Assembly (NCBI GenBank): GCA_003250275.1 | Contig: QKGW01000052.1 | Span: 1-13,496 of the forward strand | Origin: Alphaproteobacteria bacterium | Lineage (GTDB): Bacteria; Pseudomonadota; Alphaproteobacteria; Rhodospirillales; Rhodospirillaceae | Direction: 5' to 3' | Length of the DNA: 13,496 nucleotides | In this document: piece by piece, positions 13,443-13,496 of the stretch | Numbering within the stretch: position 1 is the first letter of the stretch | Layout: every line of letters begins with the position of its first letter | The notes under the pieces: model-generated | Told to the model about the DNA's origin: nothing | The model's input: only the letters and a program-made list of their open reading frames with translations | Database searches by the model: none | Translations under genes and position numbers: made by a program

Positions 13443-13496
13443 GCCGCGAGGCCGCGTCGCCCGACGCCGCCCCCGCGCTGGAGGCGGCGGAACGGC
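13433..13496 (+). CDS. Start of a further gene, possibly tilS, cut by the right edge
   Basis: A GTG at 13433 overlaps the last codons of cpoB and opens a frame that runs to the window end (PLSREAASPDAAPALEAAER). In many alphaproteobacteria tilS (tRNA-Ile lysidine synthase) follows cpoB, and a PLS-type N-terminus would fit. The visible 21 residues contain no catalytic motif, so the identity rests on gene order only. Confidence 0.35.
   Translation, partial: MPLSREAASPDAAPALEAAER

Overview
The window is a high-GC stretch of ordinary chromosome, most consistent with an alphaproteobacterium and probably a member of the Rhodospirillales. The reasons are strong G/C preference at third codon positions, the order zapA – 6S RNA – 5-formyl-THF cyclo-ligase – ymdB-like phosphoesterase – yebC – ruvCAB – ybgC – tolQRAB – pal – cpoB, and a TolA with a long Pro/Glu/Lys-rich linker. 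Genus and species cannot be told from the sequence alone.

Left part, minus strand (1-2293). The window opens inside a bufferin-type locus: a BufB-like DUF692/MNIO enzyme, cut by the left edge, preceded by its small four-cysteine secreted substrate BufA (DUF2282). Just upstream on the same strand is a short secreted protein rich in Met and Lys, related to the pentapeptide MXKDX-repeat proteins. The upstream regions of bufA and of this Met/Lys protein share two sequence blocks at identical spacing. One is a 35-bp block (31 identical) holding a CTAT-N7-ATAG dyad, the other a 13-bp block (12 identical). The two transcription units are therefore very probably under the same regulator. This is the least ordinary feature of the window. 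Further upstream are thiE (thiamine phosphate synthase) and an unrecognised 156-aa gene that appear to form an operon.

Middle, plus strand (2294-4656). A divergent intergenic region with a good sigma-70-type promoter leads into a 71-aa coiled-coil protein and zapA (Z-ring assembly). A second promoter lying across the zapA stop codon should drive a structured RNA, best explained as 6S RNA (ssrS). Next come 5-formyltetrahydrofolate cyclo-ligase and a YmdB-family metallophosphoesterase, coupled by an ATGA overlap.

Right, plus strand (4657-13496). yebC has its own candidate promoter. It is followed by ruvC-ruvA-ruvB, with ATGA overlaps, for Holliday junction processing. After only 4 bp comes the complete Tol-Pal cluster, ybgC-tolQ-tolR-tolA-tolB-pal-cpoB, which spans the envelope and supports outer-membrane constriction during division. 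A clear intrinsic terminator separates pal from cpoB. The first 64 bases of another open frame, possibly tilS, overlap the cpoB stop and run off the right edge. No mobile element, CRISPR array, tRNA or rRNA gene was seen, and no stretch over 300 bases lacks a gene.
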